DNA of 64,000 nt from Macquaria australasica (GCA_005408345.1 SEMN01000031.1:777501-841500); one strand, 5' to 3'; shown: positions 40,201-48,197, numbered from the stretch's first letter. Notes: generated by a model from the sequence alone, not told the origin. Program-made: numbers and translations.

Positions 40201-43200
40201 ATCACTTCATCGCCTGAGACACGAGGCTGCAGGTGTCATGATACGACATTAAACAGACATAAGAGAAACAAACACCTGGGCATATGCAGAGTACAAGTGT
40301 CTTTCTTTTCATTTGATGACATAGTCTGATATTAATAATGTTTCACTCATTTATCTTCAAATGTAGGAAAAAAACGTGGGACATCTGAAAGTGGTACATG
40401 ATTTTTCAAAATAAAACGGCATTTTCCTTTAATCCTTGTTGTTTCCATGCAGGTGTTTTACATGCAGGAAGGCAGTTACATCTGGACAAACACCCCAGAA
40501 TACACAAACATACTTATATTTTACTCTATCTTACCATGATATATTATTAACCATAACCAATTAGGCAAGCCAGGACATGAATTAAGTTACTTAATCTATA
40601 AATTAGAAAATGTTTCCATGGTTTACACACTTATCTTCACACAGTATACAGCAACTATAAATATGAAGTCTGTACGTGAAAGCAGAAGTTTCAAGAAAAA
40701 CTTTTTTGCTCATTAACTTGCACAGTTATGCAGCAAGGTGTTGGCAACTAGACGTCTAACATACTGCACCAAGGTAGTGGGACATAAAACTTAAGCTCAA
40801 GATTTATTGGAAAACAGCAGCTAATCTTGATGCATGTCGTAAACACATGACACATTGCTGCAAAATATGATAAGTGAATTATGAGTCACAAATGACAAAA
40901 GTGACAGTAAAACTAACTAACGCCAATTGCACAAAGCTGCGTGCCTCGGGTGGAGAGATTTATGAACTTCAAGGCGAGGGTCTGACAAACACACCAGACT
41001 GCTAAAGCCTGCAGCAGGATAAAGAAATATTCTACCATGACAGGCTTTTCACAAAACATTTTTTATTAATTTCTCCCTCTTGGTTCACACCAAAATCTCT
41101 TTGATATTCCAATATTTAAAAACCTAAAAAAAAAAGAAAAAAAAAAGAAAGAAATCTTCCAGGAGGGTAGCTAGTGAAAAGCCTGTCTTTCTCTTCCAGT
41201 TGGAAACACACAATTGAGCTCCAAACTGCTTCTTACCCATGTCTATCTCAAATGTGACATGTTTCCACGGCAACAGGACTGTGTAACAAAATCACCACAG
41301 GAGTCAAGAAACACTCCATCTCGCCGAAGCCTAACAGAAGTCGATGGCTGCAGACAACATGTGCTCTCCTGGGGCCAAATATCGGACAATAACTGAGCTT
41401 AAATGCCGGTTGGACTGGGCTGAACGTACAGATCATATATCATGCAGCCTGAAGTAACAAAGCATGTTTGTTATCTTTATCTGGCAGCCTAACTGATAAA
41501 CTTCAGTAAATGCTGAGAACAAGGAAAAAAGGGCAATAAACACTTTACAACAGTTTGTTCCAGCTGGTTCAACGCTAAACACCTCTGACATCTCTGCAAC
41601 AGCCGAGACATGCAACATCTGTATCGCATTTCACACTGTGAGCTTTGTACATTTGTCTGTTCACTGCCATACATCTTTAATCCACCTATCACCAGTCTGA
41701 TTTTCACATTTCCAGTACTTTTGTGTCCAAGATGATGCAGAGAAATGCCACAAAATCTAACTCTTCATCACCTAGTATGAGCTTGAAACACATGTCTGCA
41801 CATGCACGCAAGCTTTAAATACACCAACAGATGAGAACAGTTATCATTCACTCTGGTGATTTCCATGCGAACGTCTGATTCTCTTTAAACTGATAATTAA
41901 CTGCAGCGATAATGACAACGACAATAAGAGAAATAGGCAGGTGCTGAAAGGATGTAGGGGAGCAGAGAAGAAGGCCTGTATCATTAGGGATTAACCTAGC
42001 CACAGGCTCTACAAATAGACTGTCTCCACCTATAAGCCGCCAGCGCACAGACAGTTATTTGTATTGCCAGGTTGCTGCTGCAGCAGCTCCAGAGAAGAGA
42101 AGAAGACAGTTCAAAGAAGCTGAGGCGGATCGGGACTCCTGTGAAACAAAATGCGATGCAACAGGACACATTTGGGGGGCCTGGCAACATCAGACTCTGT
42201 CTAAGATGACTGCATCACAGATTTATGCACCAATTCACTATCAGCTGTGATAATATACAGCCTAAGACAACCATGAACAAAACCAGGTGGGAAATTAACG
42301 TTTTAAAATGTGACCATCTACCAGCCACTGACAGATGAATGTTCAAATTCACCAGTCACTCAGTTACTCTTTATTTTGTGTCTGAAATCTAACAGCCACT
42401 TTCATGTTTTACCAGCATTTGTCTGGTGCTAATGTACCACCATGAACAAAACATACAGCAGTGCAAACCTATACATACTAGAGCTAAAACGATTGGTAGA
42501 ATAATCCCAAACGTTCCCAAGTTCTAGCCTCTCAACTGTGAAGATCTGCTGTTTTTCTTCAGTAAACTGAACATCTTTGAGTTTTGAACAGTTTGTCAGC
42601 TAAAACAAGCAATATGAAGGCGTCTCCTTGGGCTTTAGGAAACTGTGGCGGGTGTTTTTCACTATTTTCTGACATTTTATAGACCAAATGATTAATCAAA
42701 AACATTTTAATAATAAAAATAAGCATTAACCCTGCAAAGCTGAAACCCTACTGCAAAGTTAGAGATGTTTTTGGAATATGTGTTAAATGCGATCATTTTG
42801 CCCATAAATACCTTCCTGAAGGACAAAAGTGTTTGGCTGAAATCCAAAAAATAAAGCATGTAGGGCCAGTTAATTAACAAGCAACTATTTTGATAATCAA
42901 TTAACCATTTCAGTAATACTCACAAATACCAATAATTTACTGGGTTCAGCTTCTCATATATGCAAATTTGCTGCTTTTCTTTGTTTTTCATATGCATTTG
43001 TAAATCTATTTGGGTTCTGGATGGGTGGTCGGACAATACAAGCAATTTGAAGGCATTACTTTAGGATCTGGAAATGTCCTGACAATTTATAGAAAAAAAT
43101 ATGAATCTATTAAGCGAGGAAATAAAGAGCAGATTAGTCAATGATGCAAATAATTTGTTGCAGTCCTGTATGTTGCAGAGCATATAGGGGCTATGTTGAC

Positions 43201-46200
43201 ATACAGTAAGCACCGTAATGTTCTTGGAAAACTAATTTTTTTAATGCTTTTCGTTAATATTCCCTGCATCCACAGCTTCTGAGCTCCCTCTTTCTGGTGG
43301 TCTGATGACTCCTGCCACACACTGTCACCGTTGTCAGCTGAATCAAGAGTAAGGCCAGGCCAGAGCTCCCTACTCCTCTGGCGGCTGACAAAAACACCAC
43401 ATGGTGCACATGGACAGAAGAGACAAATTCAATCATTAAAACAACACACATTTTTTAAATCTCAGGTGTGAAACAGCAGTAAAATGCCATGATGTACCAC
43501 AGTTGCTGGGGCTCATTTTTAATTATTTAATCTTTTCACGTCCTAATGAGTGTAATCACATTTCAAAGGAAACAGGAGGGGGACTACATCATTATGATTA
43601 CTGTGACATTACACCATAAACATGTCTGTTTTTATGAGCTCTAATCCTTTGTTGTTGCATCAGTATTACTGGTGCAATCATGTATCATCATGGCACAATG
43701 TATTGCAGTACAAAAATCTGACAGTGTGAACCGTGGAGCTGAAAAATGGATATTGACAAAATCTGATCAGTTATGACTCCCAAAAAGTCAACATTTTTGC
43801 TTGCAACAAAACGTAATTAAACATAATCCATCAACACTGTCAGACGTCTCAACTTCTGCCTGAAAATGTTGACAAGCTCAAAAATGTCCTTGTCCTACTC
43901 CAGAAATCTAAAAATAGTTTGTGTGAAGGTTTAAATTGGGGTTTGTGGCAAACTGAATTCAACCAGACGTTTTCTCTTTCACCGACAACATCCTCATCTA
44001 GACATTACTTATCCTTCAATTTAGTTTATGTAGATAAAGGTTTGCTTGTAAAAAAAAACCTGTTTTCTTTTTTATTATCTTTTAAGACAATCAAGATCTT
44101 GCATTTTTCACTAAAATCTAAAAGATTAACTATTTTAAAAATTGCCAAACAAGAATACAAAGTTTTTGCACATTTTCACCTAAAGAGGACAAAATAAAGA
44201 GAGAATAAGTCAGACTTTGTTCTTATTTTCAGTATCTTGTCATGCGTTATCCCATGTCTGTCATGTCACAAGTGTGTCAAGTGTGTTTGCTGTTTCATCA
44301 GCAAGATGGACGCTGTGCTCAGTAAATGTGCTGAGCAAGGAGTCACGAGAGGTTTCAGGGTTAATATTGATACATTATTTGATTGAGGCTCTGGACAACT
44401 GGCTACTACCAACACTAGAGAGAGTCTCCACTGTGAAACAAAAAGTGACATCCATGGAAATCTAAAACAATAATATATATTACTATAACTATATATAATA
44501 AGACAAAAAACTACCGATGCTAGTAGTGGTGAAGACAAACTAATGACACCCACAGAAGTTTAAGGCTTGAATCATTTTCCGAGTCATTTAATCAAAAAGC
44601 TTTATAAAGGACATACTGGGGAAATATACAAGAATCTATGTTCACATGCTTGTTATGTTCTTTTAGAGGTTTTGTCTTTGAAAAGGTGAGAGCAACAAAA
44701 TTTAAGACCACCGAAGACAACACATACTTACTGATAAAATATGCTGCTCAGCATAGAAGACTTGTTTCGGGGTCTCATCTCTGTGCCTTTTGGTTGAATA
44801 TTTTTGTGTAAAATGTTGGTGTGCTTCGCTTATTCAACAGTTAACGTGCACAGAATATTTTTTGTTTTCAAAGTATATCTCTTCCTGAGGAGTTATGTCG
44901 AGCTCAGGTTGGAGATATTTCCACCTACAATTAAGAAAAAGGTCACTTCAGAGATGTTGCTCTTGACTCATTAAATTCCTGAACCAGCATTTCAAACAGG
45001 TTTGCTTTCTTCCTTTTATGTAGATCTCACACTTGAGCAGAGGTTTAACAAATACACTAATTTGGAGACAGAAAGCAAAAGTACATTTCAAGAACTATGA
45101 CATCTTTTTCATAGACTCACGCGGCTTTGCCAGATTTCGAAATTGCATCTCTCTGAATCAAAAAAGGTCCCGATGATGCCTCTGTACCTTCATTAACTTC
45201 ATTCAGTTAGCCTATATTGGCTGCCCCGGTACCTTCTACAGTGGTTGTGATGCTGTGAATATAATATTGAAATAAACTATCTATGCATGTATAAAAGCTT
45301 CATCAAAGAGCGTGTGATGTATCGTTAGTGGTTCATCATTACTGTACAGTCAACAGCAGGGCGTGAGGTTAACATTCAAGCACACAGCCTAAAAGCAGAC
45401 CAGCCTAATGACTTCCTTAACGTTTGTGCAGACATGAAACCTCCACCAGTTTTTCATTTTAACAAGAGCAGCATCCCACAAAAAACCCTCTATCCTCATC
45501 AATGATTAAGCTATTGATGATCATTTTTTTTGTCATTCAGTTAATCTATTAACCTATAAAAAAAAGATAATGACAAAAGCCCATCACACCTTGCCAGAGC
45601 TCAAATGTATATATATTTTTATTTGACCCACAGTCCAAAAACTCATAAGCAGACTTGAAACAATTACTCGATAAATCTACTGACATAAAATCAATTGGCA
45701 ACTATTTTCATATTAATCAATTAATTCTTTAAGCCAAGAAAAATGCCAAGACGTTCCAGCTTCTCAACTGTAAGGATTTGCTGCTTTTCTTATTCTTCTT
45801 ATGTTAGTAAACTGAGTATCTCTTTGGGTTTCTGACAAAACAAGCAATTTATAGATGTCACCTTGGGCTTTAGTAAATTGTGATGGGCATTTCTCATTAC
45901 TGTCTGACATGTTATACATATAGAATATAATTTACTGATCAACTGACATGGAAATAATCGTCAGTTGCAGCCCTATCCCCCAAGCATTCAACTTACATCA
46001 TGAAAATGAGAAAAAGCAAGCAAATGTTGAAGTTTTAGAAGCTGTGAATCTGGGAAAGCCTATAATACACAGGCACTGGAAGGCTATATAGTGAGAACAT
46101 CTGGCTTCTTCAAAAGAGGCAGAGGGTGCAGCTAAAAACCTGTTCATTACAGTCTGTGTAGCTGAACAGCAGCTGGCACAAAGGAGCACGTATAGATCCA

Positions 46201-48197
46201 GAGAACCCAGGCAGGCGGTGGAAACACACTGGGGAAAAGTCTAAAAATAGCCTGAGACTCTGATCAATAATTGCTAGATGCACTATATGGCCAAAAGTCA
46301 GCAGACACCTGACCATCACACCTATACAAGCTTGTTTAACATCCTTTTGTAAAACCCCTTTGCGGCAACAACATCCGCCACTCTTCTGGGAAGGCTTTCC
46401 AAAGGATTTTGAAGGCGTGCGTCTGTGGGAATTCGTGGCCATTCAGCCAAAAGAGCATTTGTGAGGTCAGGCAATGGCTCGCAATCAGCGTTATAATTCC
46501 TCCCAAGCCCAGGTCAGAGCTCTGTGCAGCCCAATCGAGCTCCTCCACACCAGACTCGTCTAACCATGTCTTTATGGACATCGCTTTGTGCACAGGGTCA
46601 CAGCAAAGGGCCTTCCCCAAACTGTTGCCACAAAGTAGGAAGCGTCCAATTGGCTAAAATGTCTTCATATCCTGTAGCATTAAGACGACCCCTCACTGGA
46701 ACTAAGGGCCCTCGCCCAAACACTGAAAAACAGCAAACCAAACTTTACAGCAGGCACTATGGAGTCCAGTAGGTTCCGTTCTCCTGGCATCCACCAAACC
46801 CAGACCCATCGTCCATCAGACTGCCAGATAGTGAAGCGTGATTCATCACTCTGAAGAAGACGTTTCCACTGCTCCAGAGTCCAGTTGTGGCGTGCTTCAC
46901 ACCACTCCAGCCTACGCTTGCTTGGCATTGCGTATGGTGATGTGAGGACTGCGTGCAGCTGCTCAGCCATGGGAACCCATTTCATGAAGCTCCCGACGCA
47001 CGGTTTGTGGCCAGATGTTGCTTCTAGAGGCAGTTTGGAGCTCTGTAGTGAGTTATGCTACAGATGATATGGGCTTCAGTACTCGTTGGCCCTGCTCTGT
47101 GAGTTTTGTTTTGTGAGCCGTTGTTGCTCCTAGGCGCAATAACAGCACTTACAGTTGACCGGGGCAGATCTAGGACGTTTCACGAACTGACCTATGAGAG
47201 TGCCACGTTTGAAGTCGCCGAGCTCTTTATGACCCATTGTACGTTTTTGTCCATGGAGATTTCATTGCTATGTGCTGGACTGCATGCACCTGTTAGCAAT
47301 GGGTGTGGCTGAAACACCTGAACTCAATAATTAGTAGGGGTGTCCACTGACTTTTGGCCCCAGCAGTGCATGTTCCAACTCTGCTTTGCAAAGTTAAATT
47401 AAAAGAGTGTTTCAGTGTAGCTGCCAAGCAAACACAGCACAGTAAAGGCAAGGTGCATCACTGCCGGATGTCTGAGAGCCGACCACCTGAACACGTTGCT
47501 GATAAAACGGCTAATCAGCTGCCAGCGCACCGTTACATGAAGCGGCGTGTATCAACAGGTAAAGCGAGTCACAGGTATTCACGAGCGGGCCAGGTAACGT
47601 TACTTCGGCTGCAGACCGACTCGGCCTCTGCTCCGGCACAGTGTAACGGATCGATATCAACTTTATTATCAATTCAAGTGTGCATCACGATCCGTCCTTG
47701 TGGCGCGTTTTCAAACATGAGCCAAAGCGCGCGCGACGCCGCTGTCACATTCAAACCGCCGGACCGTCCGGACGCCGTCGGCGCGACAAACGCTCGCCAG
47801 CGAAACGTTATTTTTCATTAAACAAAAAAAAAAACCCGTCGCCCAACAGACCGCACGGAGACGGTCGTCGCCGCCACGAAGTGAGCCGCTGCCTTCGTGT
47901 TAAAACAAGACGCGGGGGACGGTTACAGAGCTGGTGTAGTGAAGAAAACGGTCCGTTCACACAAACCAGCGCGTCTCCATATCAACACAAACACGCTCGC
48001 GCAGGCTCTGGCGCTCGCGGATTCAACAAAGTTGCTGCCGTGTTTGAGCGATAAACACCAAATCTGACAGCATCTCAGCCCCCCGGGGCGCAAATCACTG
48101 CCGCACTGTGTGACTCGACAATCAGACGCTCGGTAACCGAGTAAATTTATAATGATTTCAGGCTGCGCCTTACCTTCAGTTCCGCACTCTCCGCCAT
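714..48197 (-). CDS. pias1: PIAS1, SUMO E3 ligase (3' end outside window), 10 coding exons
   Basis: The CDS joins 48197-48174, 21580-21085, 7628-7544, 7430-7292, 7113-6979, 4678-4573, 3682-3609, 3265-3105, 1483-1347 and 924-714. Every junction has GT-AG and the reading frame continues through all ten exons (1568 nt, about 522 residues). The product aligns with vertebrate PIAS1 as I know it: SAP domain with an LXXLL motif (residues 19-23), the PINIT region, a Cys/His SP-RING (about 354-440) and an acidic SUMO-interacting motif (475-489). PIAS1 is a nuclear SUMO E3 ligase that binds Ubc9 and modulates STAT1, SMAD and nuclear-receptor transcription. The mammalian protein is about 651 residues, so roughly the last 130 (Ser/Thr-rich tail) are encoded left of the window. 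Teleosts usually keep pias1a and pias1b; which one this is cannot be told here. PIAS2, PIAS3 and PIAS4 fit less well, because the N-terminus and the SP-RING are nearly identical to PIAS1 and SKOR1 is the neighbour. Confidence 0.95.
925..1346 (-). other. PIAS1 intron 9
   Basis: This is a short 422-bp intron with good GT and AG ends. Short frames on both strands are not conserved coding sequence. No repeat was seen. Confidence 0.8.
1347..1483 (-). CDS. pias1: PIAS1 coding exon 9 (SP-RING C-terminal half)
   Basis: This is a 137-nt exon (residues 407-453), acceptor CTCAG, donor G/GTGAGA in phase 1. It encodes LFVEILNSCMDCDEIQFKED, then the SP-CTD stretch SWAPMRSKKEVQEVSSASYN. It is strongly conserved with mammalian PIAS1. 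Confidence 0.95.
1762..2116. mobile_element. Non-autonomous DNA transposon, family with CAGGGTTCGTACA ends (copy 1)
   Basis: The left end CAGGGTTTGTACAGCTTTTT and the right end CTTTGTACGAACCCTG are inverted repeats of each other. The interior (for example CCAGGAGACAACAAACAAAT) recurs at 27570-27830. There is no coding capacity. The ends look hAT-like, but no clean 8-bp target duplication is visible. Confidence 0.75.
2520..2705. repeat. Interspersed repeat shared with 48480-48595
   Basis: Both copies share a run of features in the same order: a GAAAGCTCCAGA core, a CTTGAGTT segment, a GTCA-ACTACT stretch and an AAGGTCA motif. The family is not recognised. Confidence 0.5.
2747..3010. repeat. 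Teleost interspersed repeat (TTAGCTTAG...CATAAAGA family), copy 1
   Basis: It begins TTAAAGGAATAGTTCG and contains GGTTAGCTTAGTTTAGCAT and AAACAGCTAGC. Copy 2 at 8206-8490 has the same order of blocks. The motif set is familiar as a high-copy repeat in perciform genomes. The exact family name is not certain. Confidence 0.7.
3105..3265 (-). CDS. pias1: PIAS1 coding exon 8 (SP-RING core)
   Basis: This is a 161-nt exon (residues 354-407), acceptor GTGCAG, donor GTGAGT in phase 2. It holds the zinc-binding Cys/His set (CRALTCSHLQCFD, then WVCPVC) that defines the SIZ/PIAS RING, which recruits the SUMO-loaded Ubc9. All Cys and His of the motif are present. The preceding intron carries a 47-bp AC microsatellite. 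Confidence 0.96.
3286..3367. repeat. AC microsatellite, two tracts
   Basis: A short CA tract (3286-3300) is followed after a 20-bp spacer by an uninterrupted AC run (3321-3367). It lies in PIAS1 intron 7 just upstream of the SP-RING exon's acceptor. It is likely polymorphic. Confidence 0.97.
3609..3682 (-). CDS. pias1: PIAS1 coding exon 7
   Basis: This is a 74-nt exon (residues 329-353), acceptor CTGCAG, donor GTAAAC in phase 0. It encodes IKEKLTADPDSEIATTSLRV and ends SLLCP, the N-terminal approach to the SP-RING. It is essentially unchanged from mammals. Confidence 0.94.
3683..4572 (-). other. PIAS1 intron 6
   Basis: This 890-bp intron is mostly AT-rich and unremarkable on its right-reading 3' side (3683-4250). 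At 4260-4555 it holds a decayed repeat with ATCGG/CCGAT-type motifs near both ends. Confidence 0.65.
4260..4555. repeat. Decayed foldback repeat with GATACCGAT motifs
   Basis: GATACCGATTCCTGATCC near the left end and GATACCGATCC plus CATATCGGATC near the right end resemble a common teleost non-autonomous element rich in CCGATATCGG. It is too decayed to fix its borders. Confidence 0.45.
4573..4678 (-). CDS. pias1: PIAS1 coding exon 6
   Basis: This is a 106-nt exon (residues 294-329), acceptor CCACAG, donor GTAAGG in phase 1. It encodes SYSMAVYLVKQQSSTVLLQ and RLRAKGIRNPDHSRAL, the end of PINIT and the link to the SP-RING. The first residue is Ser where mammals have Asn. Confidence 0.93.
5871..6653. 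mobile_element. TTAA-flanked non-autonomous DNA transposon
   Basis: The inverted ends are AGCTGGGGTAGACA at 5875 and TGCCTACCCCACCT ending at 6649. A TTAA lies immediately outside each end (5871-5874 and 6650-6653). The interior is GC-richer than the intron. Several short frames cross it, but none resembles a transposase. TTAA target sites are typical of the piggyBac superfamily, so a piggyBac-type MITE is possible; the family is inferred only from the target site. Confidence 0.7.
6720..6945. repeat. GGGCTGCAA...ATTAATCG-type repeat (decayed copy)
   Basis: It starts GGGCTGCAAATAATTATTTG and contains the diagnostic TCTATAAAATGAAACA and CCAAAGCCCAAAGTGACATC blocks. Related copies lie at about 11880-11966, 15635-15907, 31895-32135, 33823-34145, 42478-42752, 42862-43167 and 45500-45975. 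Confidence 0.7.
6979..7113 (-). CDS. pias1: PIAS1 coding exon 5 (PINIT motif)
   Basis: This is a 135-nt exon of exactly 45 codons (residues 249-293), acceptor CCTAG, donor GTAAGG, phase 0 on both sides. It carries the namesake motif as PINITSLVRLS and the TVPNTIVVSWTAEIGR strand. Confidence 0.95.
7292..7430 (-). CDS. pias1: PIAS1 coding exon 4
   Basis: This is a 139-nt exon (residues 202-248), acceptor CAAAG, donor G/GTGAGG in phase 0. It encodes the PINIT core with VQVQLRFCLSETSCPQEDHF and ends at NGKPCNLP. Exons 3 and 4 are separated by an intron of only 113 bp. Confidence 0.94.
7544..7628 (-). CDS. pias1: PIAS1 coding exon 3
   Basis: This is an 85-nt exon (residues 174-202) after a CTGCAG acceptor, with a GTAAGA donor in phase 2. 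It encodes SDNSQRFQETCFAFALTPQQ, part of the PINIT domain that helps choose substrate and nuclear location. It is nearly identical to the mammalian segment. Confidence 0.94.
8206..8490. repeat. Teleost interspersed repeat (TTAGCTTAG...CATAAAGA family), copy 2
   Basis: It matches 2747-3010 block by block: AGAATAGTTCAACATTTTGG, CCACTCTCATGTCTGTG, TTAGCTTAGCTTAGCATAAA and GGGGAAACAGCTAGCATGG. It is in the same orientation as copy 1. Confidence 0.72.
8849..8877. repeat. TG microsatellite
   Basis: About 14 uninterrupted GT units in PIAS1 intron 2. Confidence 0.97.
10050..10832. mobile_element. hAT-like non-autonomous element (ACTCAAGTAC family), copy 1
   Basis: The left end reads GTGGAATGTAACTAACTACA and the right end, reversed, TGGTGGAAGAAGTATTCAGA. 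Near the ends are the family's CATTTACTCAAGTAC and TACTTTTACTTT motifs. It is the same family, inverted, as 48735-49234. No open frame is present. Confidence 0.75.
12908..12966. repeat. Compound CA microsatellite
   Basis: A perfect CA run at 12908-12930 is followed by an interrupted CA-rich tail. Open frames of His/Thr repeats across it are artefacts of the repeat. Confidence 0.96.
13760..14070 (-). mobile_element. tRNA-derived SINE (minus strand)
   Basis: Read on the minus strand, a pol III B-box match GGTTCAAGTCC lies at 13977-13967 and a loose A-box-like TGGCAAACTAACACTAGC about 75 nt upstream. The tail CACCCTGCTGGAGTTTCCTT and GAGCAAGCAC is a block I recognise from teleost tRNA-derived SINEs. 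It is decayed, so it is not expected to be a functional tRNA. Confidence 0.6.
15635..15907. repeat. ATTAATCG-type repeat
   Basis: TAGTCGACTAATTGATTACTT at the left and GATAATCAATTAATTG in the interior, with TTGGTTGCTGCC at the right end, match the ends and core of the family seen at 6720 and 33823. Confidence 0.65.
16500..16540. repeat. GGGA-rich tract
   Basis: Imperfect GGGAGGGAGGGAGGGAGG purine tract that could form a G-quadruplex on the plus strand. Confidence 0.8.
17040..17379 (+). mobile_element. hAT transposon relic with BED-type zinc finger fragment
   Basis: An open frame at 17063-17311 encodes RKYQPEYIKFGFIMAG and CGEILSNEALKPSKLQRHL, then NTKHPG. This is the N-terminal BED-like finger of the ZBED5/SCAND3-type hAT transposases. 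The two His are present, but the first Cys of the CxxC pair has become Ser. Directly after it the body of the transposase is missing, and the sequence passes to an hAT-type right end (GGCTGAGAACCCCTG at 17365-17379). A left end could not be placed. The frame is a relic with no catalytic domain. Confidence 0.7.
17063..17311 (+). pseudogene. BED-finger fragment of an hAT transposase
   Basis: This 82-residue frame is only the DNA-binding start of a protein that is normally over 500 residues. It ends in hydrophobic read-through (YYVLFLIYL) after the finger. There is no catalytic DDE part and no dimerisation domain. The context is a PIAS1 intron on the opposite strand. Expression is not suggested by anything in the sequence. 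Confidence 0.65.
21085..21580 (-). CDS. pias1: PIAS1 coding exon 2 (SAP domain, start of PINIT)
   Basis: This is the largest exon (496 nt, residues 9-174). The acceptor is TCACAG before the CAA codon and the donor is G/GTAAGG in phase 1. It encodes the SAP DNA/MAR-binding helix-extended-helix with the coregulator motif LQVLL, a basic stretch (KELYRRRFP), and the conserved segment LHPVHPDVKLQRLPFYDMLD that opens the PINIT domain. The linker between them is richer in Gly, Ala and His than the mammalian one, including a GGGG run near residue 95. A frame that stays open past the donor is intronic. Confidence 0.95.
22459..22916. mobile_element. hAT-type MITE with perfect 8-bp target duplication
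   Basis: The element (22467-22908, 442 bp) begins CATAGACTGTATATAAA and ends with its exact reverse complement. The inverted match continues through ATGGA after one mismatch. GTCTTGCC stands directly on both sides (22459-22466 and 22909-22916). An 8-bp duplication is the hallmark of hAT transposition. Open frames that cross it show no transposase similarity. A truncated copy in the opposite orientation is at 30460-30742. Confidence 0.9.
26817..26949. repeat. C-run and CA microsatellite cluster
   Basis: A C11 run (26817-26827), a second C run (26913-26920) running straight into about 14 CA units, then four CACT units. All long frames here are repeat artefacts. Confidence 0.93.
27570..27830. 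mobile_element. Non-autonomous DNA transposon, CAGGGTTCGTACA family (copy 2)
   Basis: The ends CAGGGTTCGTACAGC and TTTGTACGAACCCTA are inverted repeats. The interior matches 1762-2116, lacking about 90 bp including the ATTGTTTC repeats. TAAAAC occurs on both flanks and may be a worn target duplication. Confidence 0.78.
28225..28253. repeat. GA microsatellite
   Basis: An uninterrupted GA run in a wider purine-rich block (28196-28255). Confidence 0.96.
29100..29325. repeat. Decayed foldback repeat (AGGAACC-rich)
   Basis: AGGAATTTTTCCGGTAACC and repeated AGGAACC/GGTTCCTGG motifs in alternating orientation resemble a teleost element I have seen in similar introns. The borders are not definable. 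Confidence 0.4.
30460..30742. mobile_element. Truncated copy of the CATAGACTG-type hAT MITE
   Basis: CATACTGTATATAAAGATGG at the left equals the right end of 22467-22908 read in reverse. The segment TCGAGATGTTTTGGCTTCAC and TTTTGGGGAGCTGTCATG equals the region next to that copy's left end. The last 20 bp, with the second inverted repeat, are missing. Confidence 0.85.
31179..31245. repeat. TA microsatellite
   Basis: About 33 uninterrupted TA units; the longest perfect simple repeat in the window. It is self-complementary and can extrude as a cruciform. Confidence 0.98.
31895..32135. repeat. ATTAATCG-type repeat
   Basis: It contains TTTTCTCGATTAATCGTTTG at the left, AACCCAAAGATATTTGGTTT inside and TTAATCGACTAATTGTTGAA at the right, in the family's usual order. 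Confidence 0.75.
33823..34145. repeat. ATTAATCG-type repeat
   Basis: The left end AGGGTTCCAACTAACAATTA and right end ATCGTTGCAG, with TTTCCCAAAGCCCAACTTCT and GAAGTTGGAACCAGAGGATC inside, show the family from end to end. Confidence 0.75.
35680..35985. repeat. Foldback element with TAGGG ends
   Basis: TAGGGATAGATATCGTTTG at the left and the reverse complement TAGGGCTTGGCATCGAACC at the right are imperfect inverted repeats. A related element lies at 38710-39096. Confidence 0.6.
36078..36343. repeat. Foldback MITE with AGGGTTTTT ends
   Basis: AAAGGGTTTTTCCATTG at the left and CATGAAAAAAACCCTA at the right are inverted repeats around a GC-richer interior with internal GCCAAGCCAAGC/GCTTGGC pairing. 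TATTA flanks each side. Confidence 0.65.
36979..36991. repeat. G13 homopolymer
   Basis: Thirteen consecutive G on the plus strand; prone to length error. Confidence 0.9.
38710..39096. repeat. Foldback element with TAGGG ends (second member)
   Basis: TAGGGCTGGGGTTTGATAGC at the left and GGCTATTTGTACCCATCCCTA (reverse complement TAGGGATGGGTAC) at the right. It shares the GGAACC-ATATG-AACCGG arrangement of the family. It includes CAGTGGCAGAGAGAGAGAAGC. Confidence 0.6.
39226..39462. repeat. Short foldback repeat with AGCCTG ends
   Basis: GTTAGCCTGACATCGCCAGA at the left and TTCCCAGGCTATAAC at the right are inverted. The GC-rich interior (TTTGGGCGTTACCAACGGGC) differs from the flanking AT-rich intron. 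It recalls a common teleost repeat, but the name is uncertain. Confidence 0.55.
42478..43167. repeat. Two adjacent ATTAATCG-type repeats
   Basis: One copy spans 42478-42752 (TTCTCAACTGTGAAGATCTG and TTTATAGACCAAATGATTAA inside). A second spans 42862-43167 (CTATTTTGATAATCAATTAA at the left, TTTGTTGCAGTCCTGT at the right). They probably represent separate insertions. Confidence 0.65.
45500..45975. repeat. ATTAATCG-type repeat, one and a half copies
   Basis: A partial copy (45500-45675) is followed by a fuller one (about 45684-45975) ending GTCAGTTGCAGCCCTAT. Blocks CAGCTTCTCAACTGTAAGGA and CACCTTGGGCTTTAGTAAAT mark the family. Confidence 0.65.
46279..47370 (-). mobile_element. Tc1/mariner transposon relic
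   Basis: The left end (TGCACTATATGGCCAAAAGT) and right end (reverse complement TGCACTGCTGGGGCCAAAAG) are inverted repeats. Between them, minus-strand frames encode pieces of a Tc1-type transposase in order: N-terminal helix (MGHKELGDFKRGT at about 47240), RLEWCEARHNWTLEQWKR with SDESRFTIW (first catalytic Asp block), then EELDWAAQSSDL. The expected PIE-type third catalytic block is gone, and at least one frame change separates the parts. No intact TA duplication is visible. It lies 0.8 kb inside PIAS1 intron 1 from exon 1. Confidence 0.88.
46336..47250 (-). pseudogene. Broken Tc1-type transposase
   Basis: Three disconnected minus-strand segments carry recognisable transposase sequence: about 47250-47140 (N-terminus, stopped early), 46985-46680 (first catalytic Asp in SDESRF, then a frame break) and 46620-46336 (C-terminal third). 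Between them are stops and frame shifts. The glutamate/aspartate-bearing third block is replaced by DLGLGGIITLIAS, so the enzyme is dead. Confidence 0.85.

Larger units (their letters stand above)
21581..48173 (-). other. PIAS1 intron 1 (26.6 kb)
   Basis: No coding exon was recognised. It is densely populated by relics: hAT-type MITE 22467-22908, CAGGGTTCGTACA element 27570-27830, GA tract 28225-28253, a foldback at 29100-29325, truncated MITE 30460-30742, TA tract 31179-31245, ATTAATCG-type repeats, foldback elements at 35680, 36078, 38710 and 39226, and the Tc1/mariner relic 46279-47370. Segments with nothing recognised: 23300-25950, 27840-28200, 28400-29090, 32900-33600, 34200-35650, 37050-38700, 39500-42470, 43700-45480. 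Candidate conserved elements are reported as findings. Confidence 0.6.

Noticed and set aside
47354..48054. Two overlapping plus-strand frames of 155 and 124 residues
   Set aside because: They lie in the CpG-rich PIAS1 promoter and intron start, have no domain, and open frames are expected in GC-rich DNA.
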